From Collinsella sp. (GTDB lineage Bacteria; Actinomycetota; Coriobacteriia; Coriobacteriales; Coriobacteriaceae), in NCBI GenBank assembly GCA_018380195.1, contig JAGZUC010000006.1:62001-126000 (forward strand): a stretch of DNA of 64,000 nt, given 5' to 3'. The notes under the pieces were generated by a model. It had not been told where the DNA came from. It made no database searches and saw only the letters and a list, made by a program, of their open reading frames with translations. Position 1 is the stretch's first letter, and each line of letters begins with the position of its first letter. Position numbers and translations under genes: made by a program. Positions 32,913 through 41,139 of this stretch are shown here, one piece after another.

Positions 32913-33497
32913 TTACAGCACCAAAATCCCTAGGTGCTCCAGCAAAATCTTGAGGCCGATGAGGATGAGCGCAACGCCGCCCACGATGGTGGCGGGCTTT
33001 TCGTAGCGCGCGCCAAAGATGCGGCCAATCGCCACGCCGGCAACGGAGAAGATGAAGGTCGTGATGCCTATGAGCGACACGGCGGGGACGATGTCGGCCG
33101 AGAGTGCGGCAAATGAGATGCCCACGGCCAGGGCGTCGATTGAGGTGGCGATGGCGAGGATCAGGTACTCACCCAGGTCAATCTTTTCGGCATCCTTGCC
33201 GTCGCTCTCGTCCTCATCCTCGTCCTCGGTAAAGGCCTCCCGCAGCATTTTGCCGCCGATGAAGGCCAAAAGGATAAAGGCGATCCAATGGTCGATGGGT
33301 CCGATGATGCCCATGAATTGACTGCCGAGCGCCCATCCGATTACGGGCATGCCGGCCTGAAAGCCGCCAAAGAACAGGCCGAGCACCACGGCGACTTTAA
33401 GGTTGATCTTCTTCATGCCAAGGCCCTTGCAGATGGAAACGGCAAAGGCGTCCATCGAAAGGCCAACGGCGAGCAACGCGAGCTCTGTGAGTCCCAT
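32913..33497 (-). CDS. mntP: Manganese efflux pump MntP
   Basis: Exports Mn2+ to prevent toxicity. The 194-residue protein has six hydrophobic helices in two repeats, starting MGLTELALLAVGLSMDAFAVS and then AIATSIDALAVGISFA. These are the conserved D-A-x-x-V-S/G motifs with their aspartates. A very acidic loop (EDEDEDESDGKD) separates the halves. The ATG at 33497 is preceded on the minus strand by GAGAGGGAG. The longer open frame upstream runs through the riboswitch and is not coding. Controlled by the manganese riboswitch at 33553-33700. Confidence 0.92.
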   Translation of the reverse strand: MGLTELALLAVGLSMDAFAVSICKGLGMKKINLKVAVVLGLFFGGFQAGMPVIGWALGSQFMGIIGPIDHWIAFILLAFIGGKMLREAFTEDEDEDESDGKDAEKIDLGEYLILAIATSIDALAVGISFAALSADIVPAVSLIGITTFIFSVAGVAIGRIFGARYEKPATIVGGVALILIGLKILLEHLGILVL

Positions 33498-33552
33498 AGT
33501 CTGGCTCCCTCTCTGCGGGCGAACCCGCGTGTACTTCTGCCGGGGGAGCAAC

Positions 33553-33700
33553 AAAAAAGACCCGTGGCGTACGCGTTGCGCGCACAGCCACGAGTCTCGT
33601 TCATTAAGGCAAGCCAGGCCGCATCGGCCAGTATGTTGACTTGCCGCGCCACCGGAGGCGAAACCGGCCACGCGACTACTCCCTCATTTATGCGAATCCC
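33553..33700 (-). ncRNA. yybP-ykoY (manganese) riboswitch with terminator expression platform
   Basis: On the minus strand the leader of mntP carries the signature pieces of this aptamer in order: GAGGGAGTAG (plus 33675-33684), AAGTCAACATAC, and AACGAGAC near the 3' end. Directly after it, GACTCGTGGC pairs with GCCACGGGTC and runs into TTTTTTG (plus 33553-33596), an intrinsic terminator sharing the aptamer's closing GAGAC. Mn2+ binding is expected to prevent termination and switch mntP on, as described for this class. Confidence 0.85.
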
Positions 33701-33846
33701 GATGCTACCACATAAGCAGCTCATTTGGATTGGGGCTCTCAGCTGTGTTCGCTCATTCTGTAAGCATCGGATTTTGCGGGCGTCACAGGGGCAAACCGTG
33801 AGAAACTTATTGACGTTTATGGAGCGTATACGATGGGAGCGATGCC

Positions 33847-34914
33847 TTGGATAAGAACGAGCTGCAAAAGCGTATGGAACAGGCCATTCGCCTGACGGCA
33901 CCTGGCCAGCCGATCCGCACCGCCCTCGACATGATCATTGCCGGTCACCTGGGTGCCCTTATCTGCGTCGGCGACACCGAAAACGTGCTTGCTGCCGGTA
34001 ACGACGGCTTCCCGCTCAACATTTCGTTTACCTCGAACCGCCTGTTCGAGCTTTCCAAGATGGACGGCGCCATCGTTATCGATGGCGACCTCACCCAGAT
34101 CCTGCGCGCCAACTTCCACCTCAATCCCGATCCCTCGCTTGCCACGAGTGAGACGGGCATGCGTCACCGTACTGCCGCTCGCATGTCGGTGCTCACCGAT
34201 GCCATCGTGATCTCGGTCTCGGCCCGTCGCGCCGTCGTTAACGTGTACGTTCACGGCAAGAGCTACGAGATCCAGCCCGTCACCACCATCATGAGCTCGG
34301 TCAACCAGCTCGTCGCCACGCTCCAGACCACCCGTCAGTCGCTCGACCGCTCCTTGCTGCGCCTGACGGCCCTTGAGCTCGACGACTACGTTACGCTCGC
34401 CGACATCACCGGCATCTTCTCGAGTTTCGAGATCATGCAACAGGCAAAGACCGAGCTTAAGGATTGCATCGTCAAGCTGGGTAACCAGGGCAAGCTCGTG
34501 CAGATGCAGCTCGAGCAGCTCGCGGGCTCCAGCATGGATACCGAATACGACTTGATGATCCGCGACTACGCAAGCGATTCCTCTGAGGCCAACGCCGAGA
34601 AGATCCGCGCTGAGCTTGCCCGTATGACGCCTAAGGACCTATCCGACCCGCAGCACGTGGCGGCAGTTCTGGGCTATGACGACCTGGACGAGGACTCCGT
34701 CATGACGCCGCTGGGCCTGCGCACGCTTTCGCGCGTGTCCGTCGTGCGTGACGGCGTGGCCGAGAAGATCGTCGACGAGTACGGCTCGCTGCAGGAGCTC
34801 ATGGACGACATCAGCGAGGATCCGGAGCGCCTGGGCGACTTTGGCGTTAACAACCCTGCCATTCTTGCGGACTCCCTGTACCGCATGAAGGGCACCAAAC
34901 AGGGGAACGCATAA
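33847..34914 (+). CDS. disA: DNA integrity scanning protein DisA (diadenylate cyclase)
   Basis: Makes c-di-AMP from two ATP and senses branched DNA. The 355-residue protein has the N-terminal DAC domain with MDGAIVIDGD (DGA motif, near residue 74) and GMRHRTAARMS (RHR motif, near 106). A helical linker follows, then the C-terminal HhH DNA-binding region (LSRVSVVRDGVAEKIVDEYGSLQEL). The start is TTG at 33847, preceded by GGGAG; no ATG in frame lies closer. ispD overlaps its stop by one base (TAATG). Confidence 0.93.
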   Translation: MDKNELQKRMEQAIRLTAPGQPIRTALDMIIAGHLGALICVGDTENVLAAGNDGFPLNISFTSNRLFELSKMDGAIVIDGDLTQILRANFHLNPDPSLATSETGMRHRTAARMSVLTDAIVISVSARRAVVNVYVHGKSYEIQPVTTIMSSVNQLVATLQTTRQSLDRSLLRLTALELDDYVTLADITGIFSSFEIMQQAKTELKDCIVKLGNQGKLVQMQLEQLAGSSMDTEYDLMIRDYASDSSEANAEKIRAELARMTPKDLSDPQHVAAVLGYDDLDEDSVMTPLGLRTLSRVSVVRDGVAEKIVDEYGSLQELMDDISEDPERLGDFGVNNPAILADSLYRMKGTKQGNA

Positions 34915-35642
34915 TGGCGCCCGTATGCGCCGTGGTCGTTGCCGGTGGCAGCGGCCAGCGCTTTGGAAATCCCGGCGGCAAGCAGCTCGTTAACGTGGCG
35001 GGCCGTCCGCTCATGAGCTGGTCCATCCGTGCGTTCGATCGTAGCGACAAGGTCGGCCACATCGTCGTGGTTTGCCCTGCCGAGCGCCGTGCCGAGATGC
35101 GCCGCCTTGCCATCGACCCGTTTGACTATGACACGCCCATCAGCTTTGCCGATGCCGGCGATACCCGCCAGGATTCCACCCGTGCCGGCGTGCATGCGGT
35201 TCCGGCGGGCTTTGAATACGTTGCCATTCACGATGGTGCTCGTCCGCTCATTACGACCGAGGCCATCGACCACGCGATCGACGTGCTTGTGGGCGACCGC
35301 GCCCTCGACGGTGTCGTGTGCGGTCAGCCCGCGATCGACACGCTCAAGATCGTCGATGGCGACAACATCGTCGAGACGCCGCCGCGCGAGCTGTACTGGG
35401 CCGCGCAGACGCCGCAGATCTTTAGCGTCGATGCTATGAAGCGCGCCCATGCCGCGGCGATTGCCGAGGGCTTTATCGGTACTGACGATTCATCGCTGGT
35501 CGAGCGCATGGGCGGGCGCGTCCGCTGTGTCCAGAGCCCGCGCGATAACCTTAAGGTGACGGTGCCCGAGGACCTGCGTCCCGTAACCGCGATTCTGCTT
35601 GGCCGCATGGCCGAGGGAGAGGACCTTCCCCATGTTCAGTAA
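34914..35642 (+). CDS. ispD: 2-C-methyl-D-erythritol 4-phosphate cytidylyltransferase
   Basis: MEP pathway enzyme that forms CDP-methylerythritol. The 242-residue product begins VCAVVVAGGSGQRFG, the nucleotide-binding glycine loop. It contains VAIHDGARPLIT and the C-terminal DNLKVTVPEDL expected of IspD. Its ATG overlaps the disA stop and its end overlaps ispF by 11 bp, so disA-ispD-ispF-cysS is one coupled operon. Confidence 0.94.
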   Translation: MAPVCAVVVAGGSGQRFGNPGGKQLVNVAGRPLMSWSIRAFDRSDKVGHIVVVCPAERRAEMRRLAIDPFDYDTPISFADAGDTRQDSTRAGVHAVPAGFEYVAIHDGARPLITTEAIDHAIDVLVGDRALDGVVCGQPAIDTLKIVDGDNIVETPPRELYWAAQTPQIFSVDAMKRAHAAAIAEGFIGTDDSSLVERMGGRVRCVQSPRDNLKVTVPEDLRPVTAILLGRMAEGEDLPHVQ

Positions 35643-36126
35643 CCTGCGCATTGGCCATGGCTACGACGTCCACCGTCTGGTGGAGGGGCGTCGATGTATC
35701 ATCGGCGGTGTCGACATTCCCTACGAGCGCGGCCTGCTGGGCCACTCGGATGCCGATGTGCTCGCGCACGCCTTGGCCGACGCTATTCTGGGCGCCTGCC
35801 GCGGGGGAGACATCGGCAAGCTATTCCCCGATACCGACCCCGCCTATGAGGGTGCCGATTCGATGGTGCTGCTCGCTCGCGTGATGGACTATGCGCGCGA
35901 GCTGGGCTTCGAGTTTGTCGATGCCGATTGCACCATTGCCTGCCAGCAACCCAAGATCACCCCGCACCGCGATGCCATGCGCGCCAACCTTGCCCATGCC
36001 CTGGGCGTTGACGTCGAAAACGTGGGCGTCGCCGCCACTACGACCGAAAAGCTCGGTTGGGAAGGCCAGGGCGAGGGAATCGGCGCCTGGGCCGTCTGCC
36101 TGCTACAGAAAACCGTTAAGGAGTAA
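35632..36126 (+). CDS. ispF: 2-C-methyl-D-erythritol 2,4-cyclodiphosphate synthase
   Basis: Next MEP step after IspE. The 164-residue protein has RIGHGYDVHRL (metal-binding D and H), GLLGHSDADVLAHALADAIL (second metal ligand), and a C-terminal TTTEKLGWEGQGEGIGAWAV. The ATG at 35632 has GGGAGAGGA upstream; the longer frame from 35599 reads into ispD coding sequence. Separated from ispE by 20 kb, but with ispD as usual. Confidence 0.94.
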   Translation: MFSNLRIGHGYDVHRLVEGRRCIIGGVDIPYERGLLGHSDADVLAHALADAILGACRGGDIGKLFPDTDPAYEGADSMVLLARVMDYARELGFEFVDADCTIACQQPKITPHRDAMRANLAHALGVDVENVGVAATTTEKLGWEGQGEGIGAWAVCLLQKTVKE

Positions 36127-36129
36127 CGA

Positions 36130-37596
36130 ATGCGTATCTACAACAGCGCTACCCATAAAAAGGAAGAGTTCCAGCCCATCGAGTCCGGCAAGGTCCGCAT
36201 GTACGTGTGCGGCCCCACGGTCTACGACAACATCCACATCGGCAACGCCCGCACGTTCATCAGCTTTGACGTGATTCGCCGCTGGCTCATCGCGAGCGGC
36301 TACGAGGTCACGTTCGCCCAGAACCTCACCGATGTCGACGACAAGATCATCAAGCGCGCCAACGAGCAGGGCCGTACGGCCGCCGAGGTCGCGACGGAGT
36401 TCTCCGACAAGTTCATCGGCGTCATGCGCGCCGCCAACGTGCTCGATCCCGATGTGCGCCCCCGCGCCACCAAGGAGATCGGCCCCATGATCGCCATGAT
36501 CAAGACGCTTATCGAGCAGGGCCACGCTTACGCAGCCGATAACGGCGATGTGTACTTTGTCGTGCGCAGCGATCCCAACTATGGTCAGGTCTCGGGCCGC
36601 AACATCGACGACCTTATGGTTGGCGCACGCATTGAGGAGAACGAGGACAAGAACGACCCGCTCGACTTTGCCCTGTGGAAGGCCGCCAAGCCCGGCGAGC
36701 CCAGCTGGCCGAGCCCCTGGGGCGAGGGCCGTCCCGGTTGGCACACCGAGTGCGCCGCCATGGTGCATCGCTACCTGGGCACTCCGATCGACATCCACGG
36801 CGGCGGCTCCGACCTTGCCTTCCCGCATCACGAGAACGAGTGCGCTCAGGCCACCTGCGCCTGGCACCAGGGCTTCTCCAACACCTGGATGCACACGGGC
36901 ATGCTGCTGGTAGACGGCGAGAAGATGTCCAAGTCGCTCGGCAACTTCTTTACGCTGGCCGAGGTCCTCGAGCAGCACTCCGCTGCCGCCCTGCGCCTGC
37001 TGATGCTGCAGACGAGCTATCGCTCGCCGCTCGACTTTTCTTGGGAGCGCCTGGAGGGTGCCGAGAACTCGCTCACGCGTATCGCCGGTACGGTCGAGAA
37101 CCTGCGCTGGGCCGCGAACCATGCGACGGCCGATGCCGATGAGGCAGCATCCGAGGCGTTTGCCGCCAAGGCCGCCGAGACCCGTGCCACCTTTAAGGAG
37201 TGCATGGACGACGACTTTAACACCGCCGGTGCCATGGGTGCTGTCTTTGGCTTTGTGACCGAGTGCAACCAGTACCTGGAGCAGGCGGGCGATGCTGCCG
37301 ACAAGGCCGCAGTCCTGGCTGCCGCCGATACGCTGGCCGAGCTGCTCGATACGTTTGGCGTTGAGCTTCCCGAGCCCAAGGTCGAGTTGCCGCTGGGCCT
37401 GCTGGGCGTTGCCGCCGGTTTGGTTGCCTACACGGGCGACGACGTGGACGAGGCCGCTGCCAAGATTCTCGAGGCCCGTGCCGAGGCCCGTGCCGCCAAG
37501 AACTGGGATCTGGCCGACGCCATCCGCGACCAGCTCAAGGACCTCGGGCTGACGATCGAGGATACTGCCGCCGGCACCCGTATCAAATCTCTCTAA
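36130..37596 (+). CDS. cysS: Cysteinyl-tRNA synthetase
   Basis: Class I synthetase, 488 residues. YVCGPTVYDNIHIGNARTF holds the zinc cysteine and HIGN signature. GWHTECAAM and FPHHENE supply further zinc ligands, and KMSKSLGN is the second ATP signature. A helical C-terminal domain follows, with an anticodon-binding end (AKNWDLADAIRDQLKDLG). It starts 3 bp after ispF, and ispDF-cysS-rlmB-NYN order is common in Gram-positive genomes. Confidence 0.95.
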   Translation: MRIYNSATHKKEEFQPIESGKVRMYVCGPTVYDNIHIGNARTFISFDVIRRWLIASGYEVTFAQNLTDVDDKIIKRANEQGRTAAEVATEFSDKFIGVMRAANVLDPDVRPRATKEIGPMIAMIKTLIEQGHAYAADNGDVYFVVRSDPNYGQVSGRNIDDLMVGARIEENEDKNDPLDFALWKAAKPGEPSWPSPWGEGRPGWHTECAAMVHRYLGTPIDIHGGGSDLAFPHHENECAQATCAWHQGFSNTWMHTGMLLVDGEKMSKSLGNFFTLAEVLEQHSAAALRLLMLQTSYRSPLDFSWERLEGAENSLTRIAGTVENLRWAANHATADADEAASEAFAAKAAETRATFKECMDDDFNTAGAMGAVFGFVTECNQYLEQAGDAADKAAVLAAADTLAELLDTFGVELPEPKVELPLGLLGVAAGLVAYTGDDVDEAAAKILEARAEARAAKNWDLADAIRDQLKDLGLTIEDTAAGTRIKSL

Positions 37597-37602
37597 TCCC
37601 CG

Positions 37603-37705
37603 CGGGTTTCCCAAGCACCCGACCTTGCCGTTCAAACCGTCGCTCGCGTACTCAAGTACGCGTCGCTCCTCTTTCACGGCAATCTCGGGCACTTGGAAAA
37701 CCCGT
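37603..37705. repeat. 103-nt nearly self-complementary element after cysS
   Basis: Starting 6 bp after the stop, the sequence reads inward as GGGTTT-CCAAG-CCCGA-TTGCCG. It is mirrored by CGGCAA-TCGGG-CTTGG-AACCC at the other side, with GCGTACTCAAGTACGC at the centre (about 37654). Short internal loops interrupt the stem. Confidence 0.7.
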
Positions 37706-37706
37706 A

Positions 37707-37741
37707 CCGACCGCTTGGGCTATTCGTCTTAAGCGGTCGCT
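37707..37741 (+). terminator. Terminator downstream of cysS
   Basis: GACCGCTT pairs with AAGCGGTC (ending 37739), followed by a T-rich stretch GCTTCTTTTG. It stands between cysS and rlmB. Confidence 0.6.
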
Positions 37742-37782
37742 TCTTTTGTCTTGTTTGAAATTTTTTTAAAGGAGGCCGTCCT

Positions 37783-38697
37783 ATGGTCGACAATCGCAAG
37801 CGTGCGCCTCGTGGCGGCAAGCAGGCTGCTTCTGGCTCGCGTCCGATTCGCCGCAACGACCGCGCTGCCGCTCCCAAGGGCCAGCGCGAGCGCTCCCAGG
37901 CCGCACGTCCTCAGCGCGATCGCAACCGCGACAACGTTCAGGTCCCCAAGGGCGAGTTTATCGAAGGTCGCCGTGCTGCCGCCGAGGCGCTGCGTACCGG
38001 CTTTCCCGTCAAGTGCGCGCTCATCGCCGAGGGCGGGGAGCGCGATGCCGCCCTGTCTCGTCTGGTCGACGACCTCAACGCCGCGGGTGTCCGCATTAAG
38101 TATGTGCCGCGCGCGCAGCTCGATGCGCTGTCGAGCCATGGCGCTCACCAGGGTATTGCGCTCGAGGTTGGCAACTTCCCCTATGCCGACGTCGCCGACA
38201 TCCTCGGCCGCGCGGGTGACGGACCGGCGCTCGTCGTCGTGCTCGATCATGTGACCGACGACGGTAACTTTGGTGCCATTGTGCGCTCTGCCGAGGTCGT
38301 GGGCGCGGCGGGCGTCATCATTGCCAACAAGCGCGCCGCCGGCGTGACCGTTGGCAGCTACAAGACTTCTGCCGGTGCTGTCATGCACCTGCCTATCGCA
38401 CAGGTTCCCAATATCGCCCGTGCGCTCGATGACCTCAAGGCCGCTGGCTTTTGGGTGGGCGGTGCCTCCGAGCACGCCGAGGGCAGCTGCTGGGATGCTC
38501 CCTTCGAGGGCCGCGTGGCGCTCGTCATGGGCTCCGAGGGCGACGGCATCTCGCGCCTGGTGCTTGAGAAATGCGACTTTTTGACCAAGCTTCCCCAGCG
38601 CGGCATGACCGAGAGCCTCAATGTTGCCCAGGCGACAACGGCGCTGTGCTTTGAGTGGCTGCGCCGCAATGCCGGCGAGCTCATGGGGGAGGAGTAG
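37783..38697 (+). CDS. rlmB: 23S rRNA (guanosine-2'-O)-methyltransferase RlmB (TrmH/SpoU family)
   Basis: Methylates a conserved 23S rRNA guanosine (G2251 in E. coli). The 304-residue protein has a basic, low-complexity N-terminal tail of about 55 residues (KRAPRGGKQAASGSRP) before the substrate-binding domain EFIEGRRAAAEAL. The SPOUT domain has NFGAIVRSAEVVGAAGVI, LVMGSEGDGISRLV and SLNVAQATTAL, the three SpoU motifs that form the SAM knot. RBS AAAGGAGG precedes the ATG. Confidence 0.92.
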   Translation: MVDNRKRAPRGGKQAASGSRPIRRNDRAAAPKGQRERSQAARPQRDRNRDNVQVPKGEFIEGRRAAAEALRTGFPVKCALIAEGGERDAALSRLVDDLNAAGVRIKYVPRAQLDALSSHGAHQGIALEVGNFPYADVADILGRAGDGPALVVVLDHVTDDGNFGAIVRSAEVVGAAGVIIANKRAAGVTVGSYKTSAGAVMHLPIAQVPNIARALDDLKAAGFWVGGASEHAEGSCWDAPFEGRVALVMGSEGDGISRLVLEKCDFLTKLPQRGMTESLNVAQATTALCFEWLRRNAGELMGEE

Positions 38698-38700
38698 CGC

Positions 38701-39378
38701 ATGTCCAAGAAGAACCGCGCCAAGTCCAAGGCCAAGCGCTTTGGCGAGGGCTCGGCCAAGCCGATTGTTTCGGCTGCGACCTATGGCGTGGGCGGCAATG
38801 CGTTTGCGCAGGCTATCGCCGACCCAGTCTCGACGGTGCACTCCAACAAGCCCGAGCTGCTGGTGGTCGACGGTTACAACGTGATCCACTGCACGCCGCG
38901 CTACGAAAAGCTCGTGTACGACCATTCCGACGATCCGTATTCCAGCGACGTTCACGATATGGCGCGCACTGCCCTCATCAACGACGTTGCCGCGTTTGCC
39001 CAAGGCCGCTACGAGGCCGTAATCGTGTTTGACGGCGCGGGCAATATCTCCAGCGAGCGCCCCAATCTGCCGGCCCGTGGCGTGCGCATCGAGTTTTCGC
39101 CGACGGGCGTCTCTGCCGATACCGTGGTGCAGAAGCTCTGTATCGAGGCACGCGAGGAAGGCCGCGCGTGCTCCGTGGTATCGAGTGACGGCACGATCCA
39201 GGCCGTCGTCATGGGCAAGGGCGTTACGCGCATCTCGAGCCGTATGCTGGTGGACGAGATCAAACAGATCGATAACGACGTTCACGAGGCAGAGGAAGCT
39301 CCGCAGATCAAGATGACCCTGGGCAGCCGCCTGAGCCCCGATGCCCTGGCCAAGCTCAAGGCCCTGCGCGGACGGTAG
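38701..39378 (+). CDS. NYN-domain (YacP-like) ribonuclease
   Basis: A 225-residue PIN-like nuclease of the YacP/Rae1 type. In Bacillus subtilis the homologue cleaves mRNA in the ribosomal A site. A basic N-terminus (MSKKNRAKSKAKRFGEG) leads to the NYN core LLVVDGYNVIHCTPR, then AVIVFDGAG, SADTVVQKLCIEA and VVSSDGTIQ; the acidic residues of these motifs form the active site. It lies 3 bp after rlmB, the standard rlmB-yacP arrangement. Confidence 0.85.
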   Translation: MSKKNRAKSKAKRFGEGSAKPIVSAATYGVGGNAFAQAIADPVSTVHSNKPELLVVDGYNVIHCTPRYEKLVYDHSDDPYSSDVHDMARTALINDVAAFAQGRYEAVIVFDGAGNISSERPNLPARGVRIEFSPTGVSADTVVQKLCIEAREEGRACSVVSSDGTIQAVVMGKGVTRISSRMLVDEIKQIDNDVHEAEEAPQIKMTLGSRLSPDALAKLKALRGR

Positions 39379-39405
39379 GGGAGCTGACGGCGCGACGCTG
39401 TCTCG

Positions 39406-40746
39406 CTAACTCCATTCAGCGATGTCGATCATTCTACGGAGGCGCCATGTAAGCGCCTCTTTTAGATATGGCAGCCTTGCCGTGAGCGCGTCGTTTCTGG
39501 ACAGAATCTCGATTGCCTCGTCAACGAAGCCTTCGAGTTTGTCGCCGTCAAACCAGCCCATGTCCTCGACGAGCAACATTTGTTTGGCGGGGCTTGAATG
39601 AAATTGTGCGCTGGTAAAACTGTGCTCTCCCGCCCTAAGCTCTTCTAGTGATATGTTGCACCAGAGTGATGAGCCCGAATCGAAGATGGGGGCTGGTCTG
39701 CAGGCTAGCGTGTTTACGTTTCGCACAAGGCCAAAGTTACGCCAATGGCGGTCATAGTTGGCGATGATGTCGTCGCACACGATCATGCGGTCAAGGGCGT
39801 CTTTTATATCTGTCGCTCCAAGCTCTTCGCAGTTTGCTACATACCGTTCGTAATCGGTTAGTCGCTCGTCTGCATTTGCATGCTGGTTTACATAGAACGC
39901 AGGGACATATTCTTCTTCGTCAGTTAAGAAGACATTGCATGTGCTCAAGGCGGAAGTACCCGCGCCTTCGAGCGAGTAAGGCACATAATCGCAGGCGTTT
40001 AGGATGCGACGGTGGAGTGCGGTCGCCACCATCTCGTTATAGGGTTCCTGGTTTAGATGCGCACCTGCCTTGTGGAGGATTCGACGGTCACCCTCGCATG
40101 TCCAGTACTTTTGAAGATTGCCGTCCGAGGTGTTGTCGGGCTTGGCAGCAGCTGCCTTGCCCTCTGGGGCGAAGGGTGCAATGGTTAGCGAGACGTCATC
40201 AAAAGCATTATTGAAGAAATTGATATCTTTCCACGCGAGACCGGAGTCTTGGGGCCTAATCCAATACTGGTCGGATAAGGAGAGGCCAAGATTTCGCTGT
40301 ACGAGTTCATCGGGAACATCAACTGCGGCTTCTGCAAGCAGGGAGGCTAGCCCAATGCGTGCGAGCGGGATACCGCGGCCACGCCACCAAGTGCGGAAAG
40401 AGTCGAGCGATATGGGGCTATTAGGGCCAAATACTCCAATAGGGGCGTGGGCGTAATCGATGTCGGCGCCGATATGGGTAAAGTCTTTTCGCGATGTGCT
40501 GTAGACCAGCTGAGCGACTTCGTGCGTGCGATTCATGAGGGTGAACGCGATCTCGCTCTTACCGTGGCCGCGGCGGGGACGTCCCCCCGTTTTGGTCACG
40601 GAACGGAGTCGCGTGTCGACGCTGTCTTTGTCGATGAGCCATACACCAGAAGCCTTGCGGGCATCAAGTGCTCCGTTTTTTATGAGCTCCTGCACCCTGC
40701 GCGGAGTGATGCCGAGCAGCTCGGCGGCTTCCTTGGTAGTAAGCAT
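39406..40746 (-). CDS. HTH (excisionase/MerR-like)-HipA-like kinase fusion
   Basis: A 446-residue protein joining a DNA-binding head to a kinase-like body. Residues 1-50 (MLTTKEAAELLGITPRRVQE, then GVWLIDKDSVDTRL) form an HTH_17/excisionase-type winged helix. The C-terminal half contains IIANYDRHWRNFGLVRN and APIFDSGSSLW, the catalytic and metal-binding motifs of HipA-like kinases. The start at 40746 gives the exact HTH beginning; the open frame upstream lies in the operator. Codon use and lower GC differ from neighbours. No separate antitoxin gene is adjacent, so the HTH may act as a built-in autoregulator (inference). Confidence 0.75.
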   Translation of the reverse strand: MLTTKEAAELLGITPRRVQELIKNGALDARKASGVWLIDKDSVDTRLRSVTKTGGRPRRGHGKSEIAFTLMNRTHEVAQLVYSTSRKDFTHIGADIDYAHAPIGVFGPNSPISLDSFRTWWRGRGIPLARIGLASLLAEAAVDVPDELVQRNLGLSLSDQYWIRPQDSGLAWKDINFFNNAFDDVSLTIAPFAPEGKAAAAKPDNTSDGNLQKYWTCEGDRRILHKAGAHLNQEPYNEMVATALHRRILNACDYVPYSLEGAGTSALSTCNVFLTDEEEYVPAFYVNQHANADERLTDYERYVANCEELGATDIKDALDRMIVCDDIIANYDRHWRNFGLVRNVNTLACRPAPIFDSGSSLWCNISLEELRAGEHSFTSAQFHSSPAKQMLLVEDMGWFDGDKLEGFVDEAIEILSRNDALTARLPYLKEALTWRLRRMIDIAEWS

Positions 40747-40764
40747 CACGAAACCCTTCGTCAA

Positions 40765-40809
40765 AACGAATAGTTTTATATATAGCAATTGTAATTAAAA
40801 CTATTCGTT
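40765..40809 (-). promoter_or_regulatory. Large inverted-repeat operator of the HTH-HipA-like gene
   Basis: Perfect 14-bp arms AACGAATAGTTTTA (40765-40778) and TAAAACTATTCGTT (40796-40809), with an AT-rich 17-bp centre holding a -10-like TATATA on the minus strand. It starts 19 bp upstream of the ATG. Extra half-sites (CGTCAAAACG; TGACGAATGG) flank it. Confidence 0.75.
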
Positions 40810-40970
40810 CTGACGAATGGTTTTGAGATTGAGGGCGAACCGACAGAAATGAACGGGCCTGGTACCTGTTGTTGCTGGATTTTGCATATTTGTATAACGC
40901 CGTGTGGCCTGTTGCGCCCCGTCCGTAATTCCTTTATTCTTAACAGGCTTCGCGCGAAAGCGCCAAGTGT

Positions 40971-41045
40971 GCCAGTGTGGCGCAACGGTAGCGCAACTGA
41001 TTTGTAATCAGTGGGTTGCAGGTTCGATTCCTGTCACTGGCTCCA
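40971..41045 (+). tRNA. tRNA-Thr (anticodon TGT)
   Basis: Acceptor GCCAGTG/CACTGGC, D-stem GCGC/GCGC, anticodon arm ACTGA-TTTGTAA-TCAGT (TGT, threonine), T-arm GCAGG-TTCGATT-CCTGT, discriminator T and encoded CCA. Confidence 0.93.
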
Positions 41046-41055
41046 TGAGAGTTTT

Positions 41056-41094
41056 GGGCCCTGTTCCCTTGTGGGACAGGGCCCGTTTCTTTTT
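41056..41094 (+). terminator. Terminator of tRNA-Thr(TGT)
   Basis: GGGCCCTGT-CCC pairs with GGG-CAGGGCCC around TTGT, followed by GTTTCTTTTT. Confidence 0.85.
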
Positions 41095-41139
41095 ATGTCG
41101 ATAAGCCAGCGGGTTTGGCGCCAACCAAGCTTCAGGTTT

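Noticed and set aside
33288..33854. Plus-strand frame across the mntP gene start and its leader
   Set aside because: It overlaps the riboswitch and mntP in antisense; no domain is visible.
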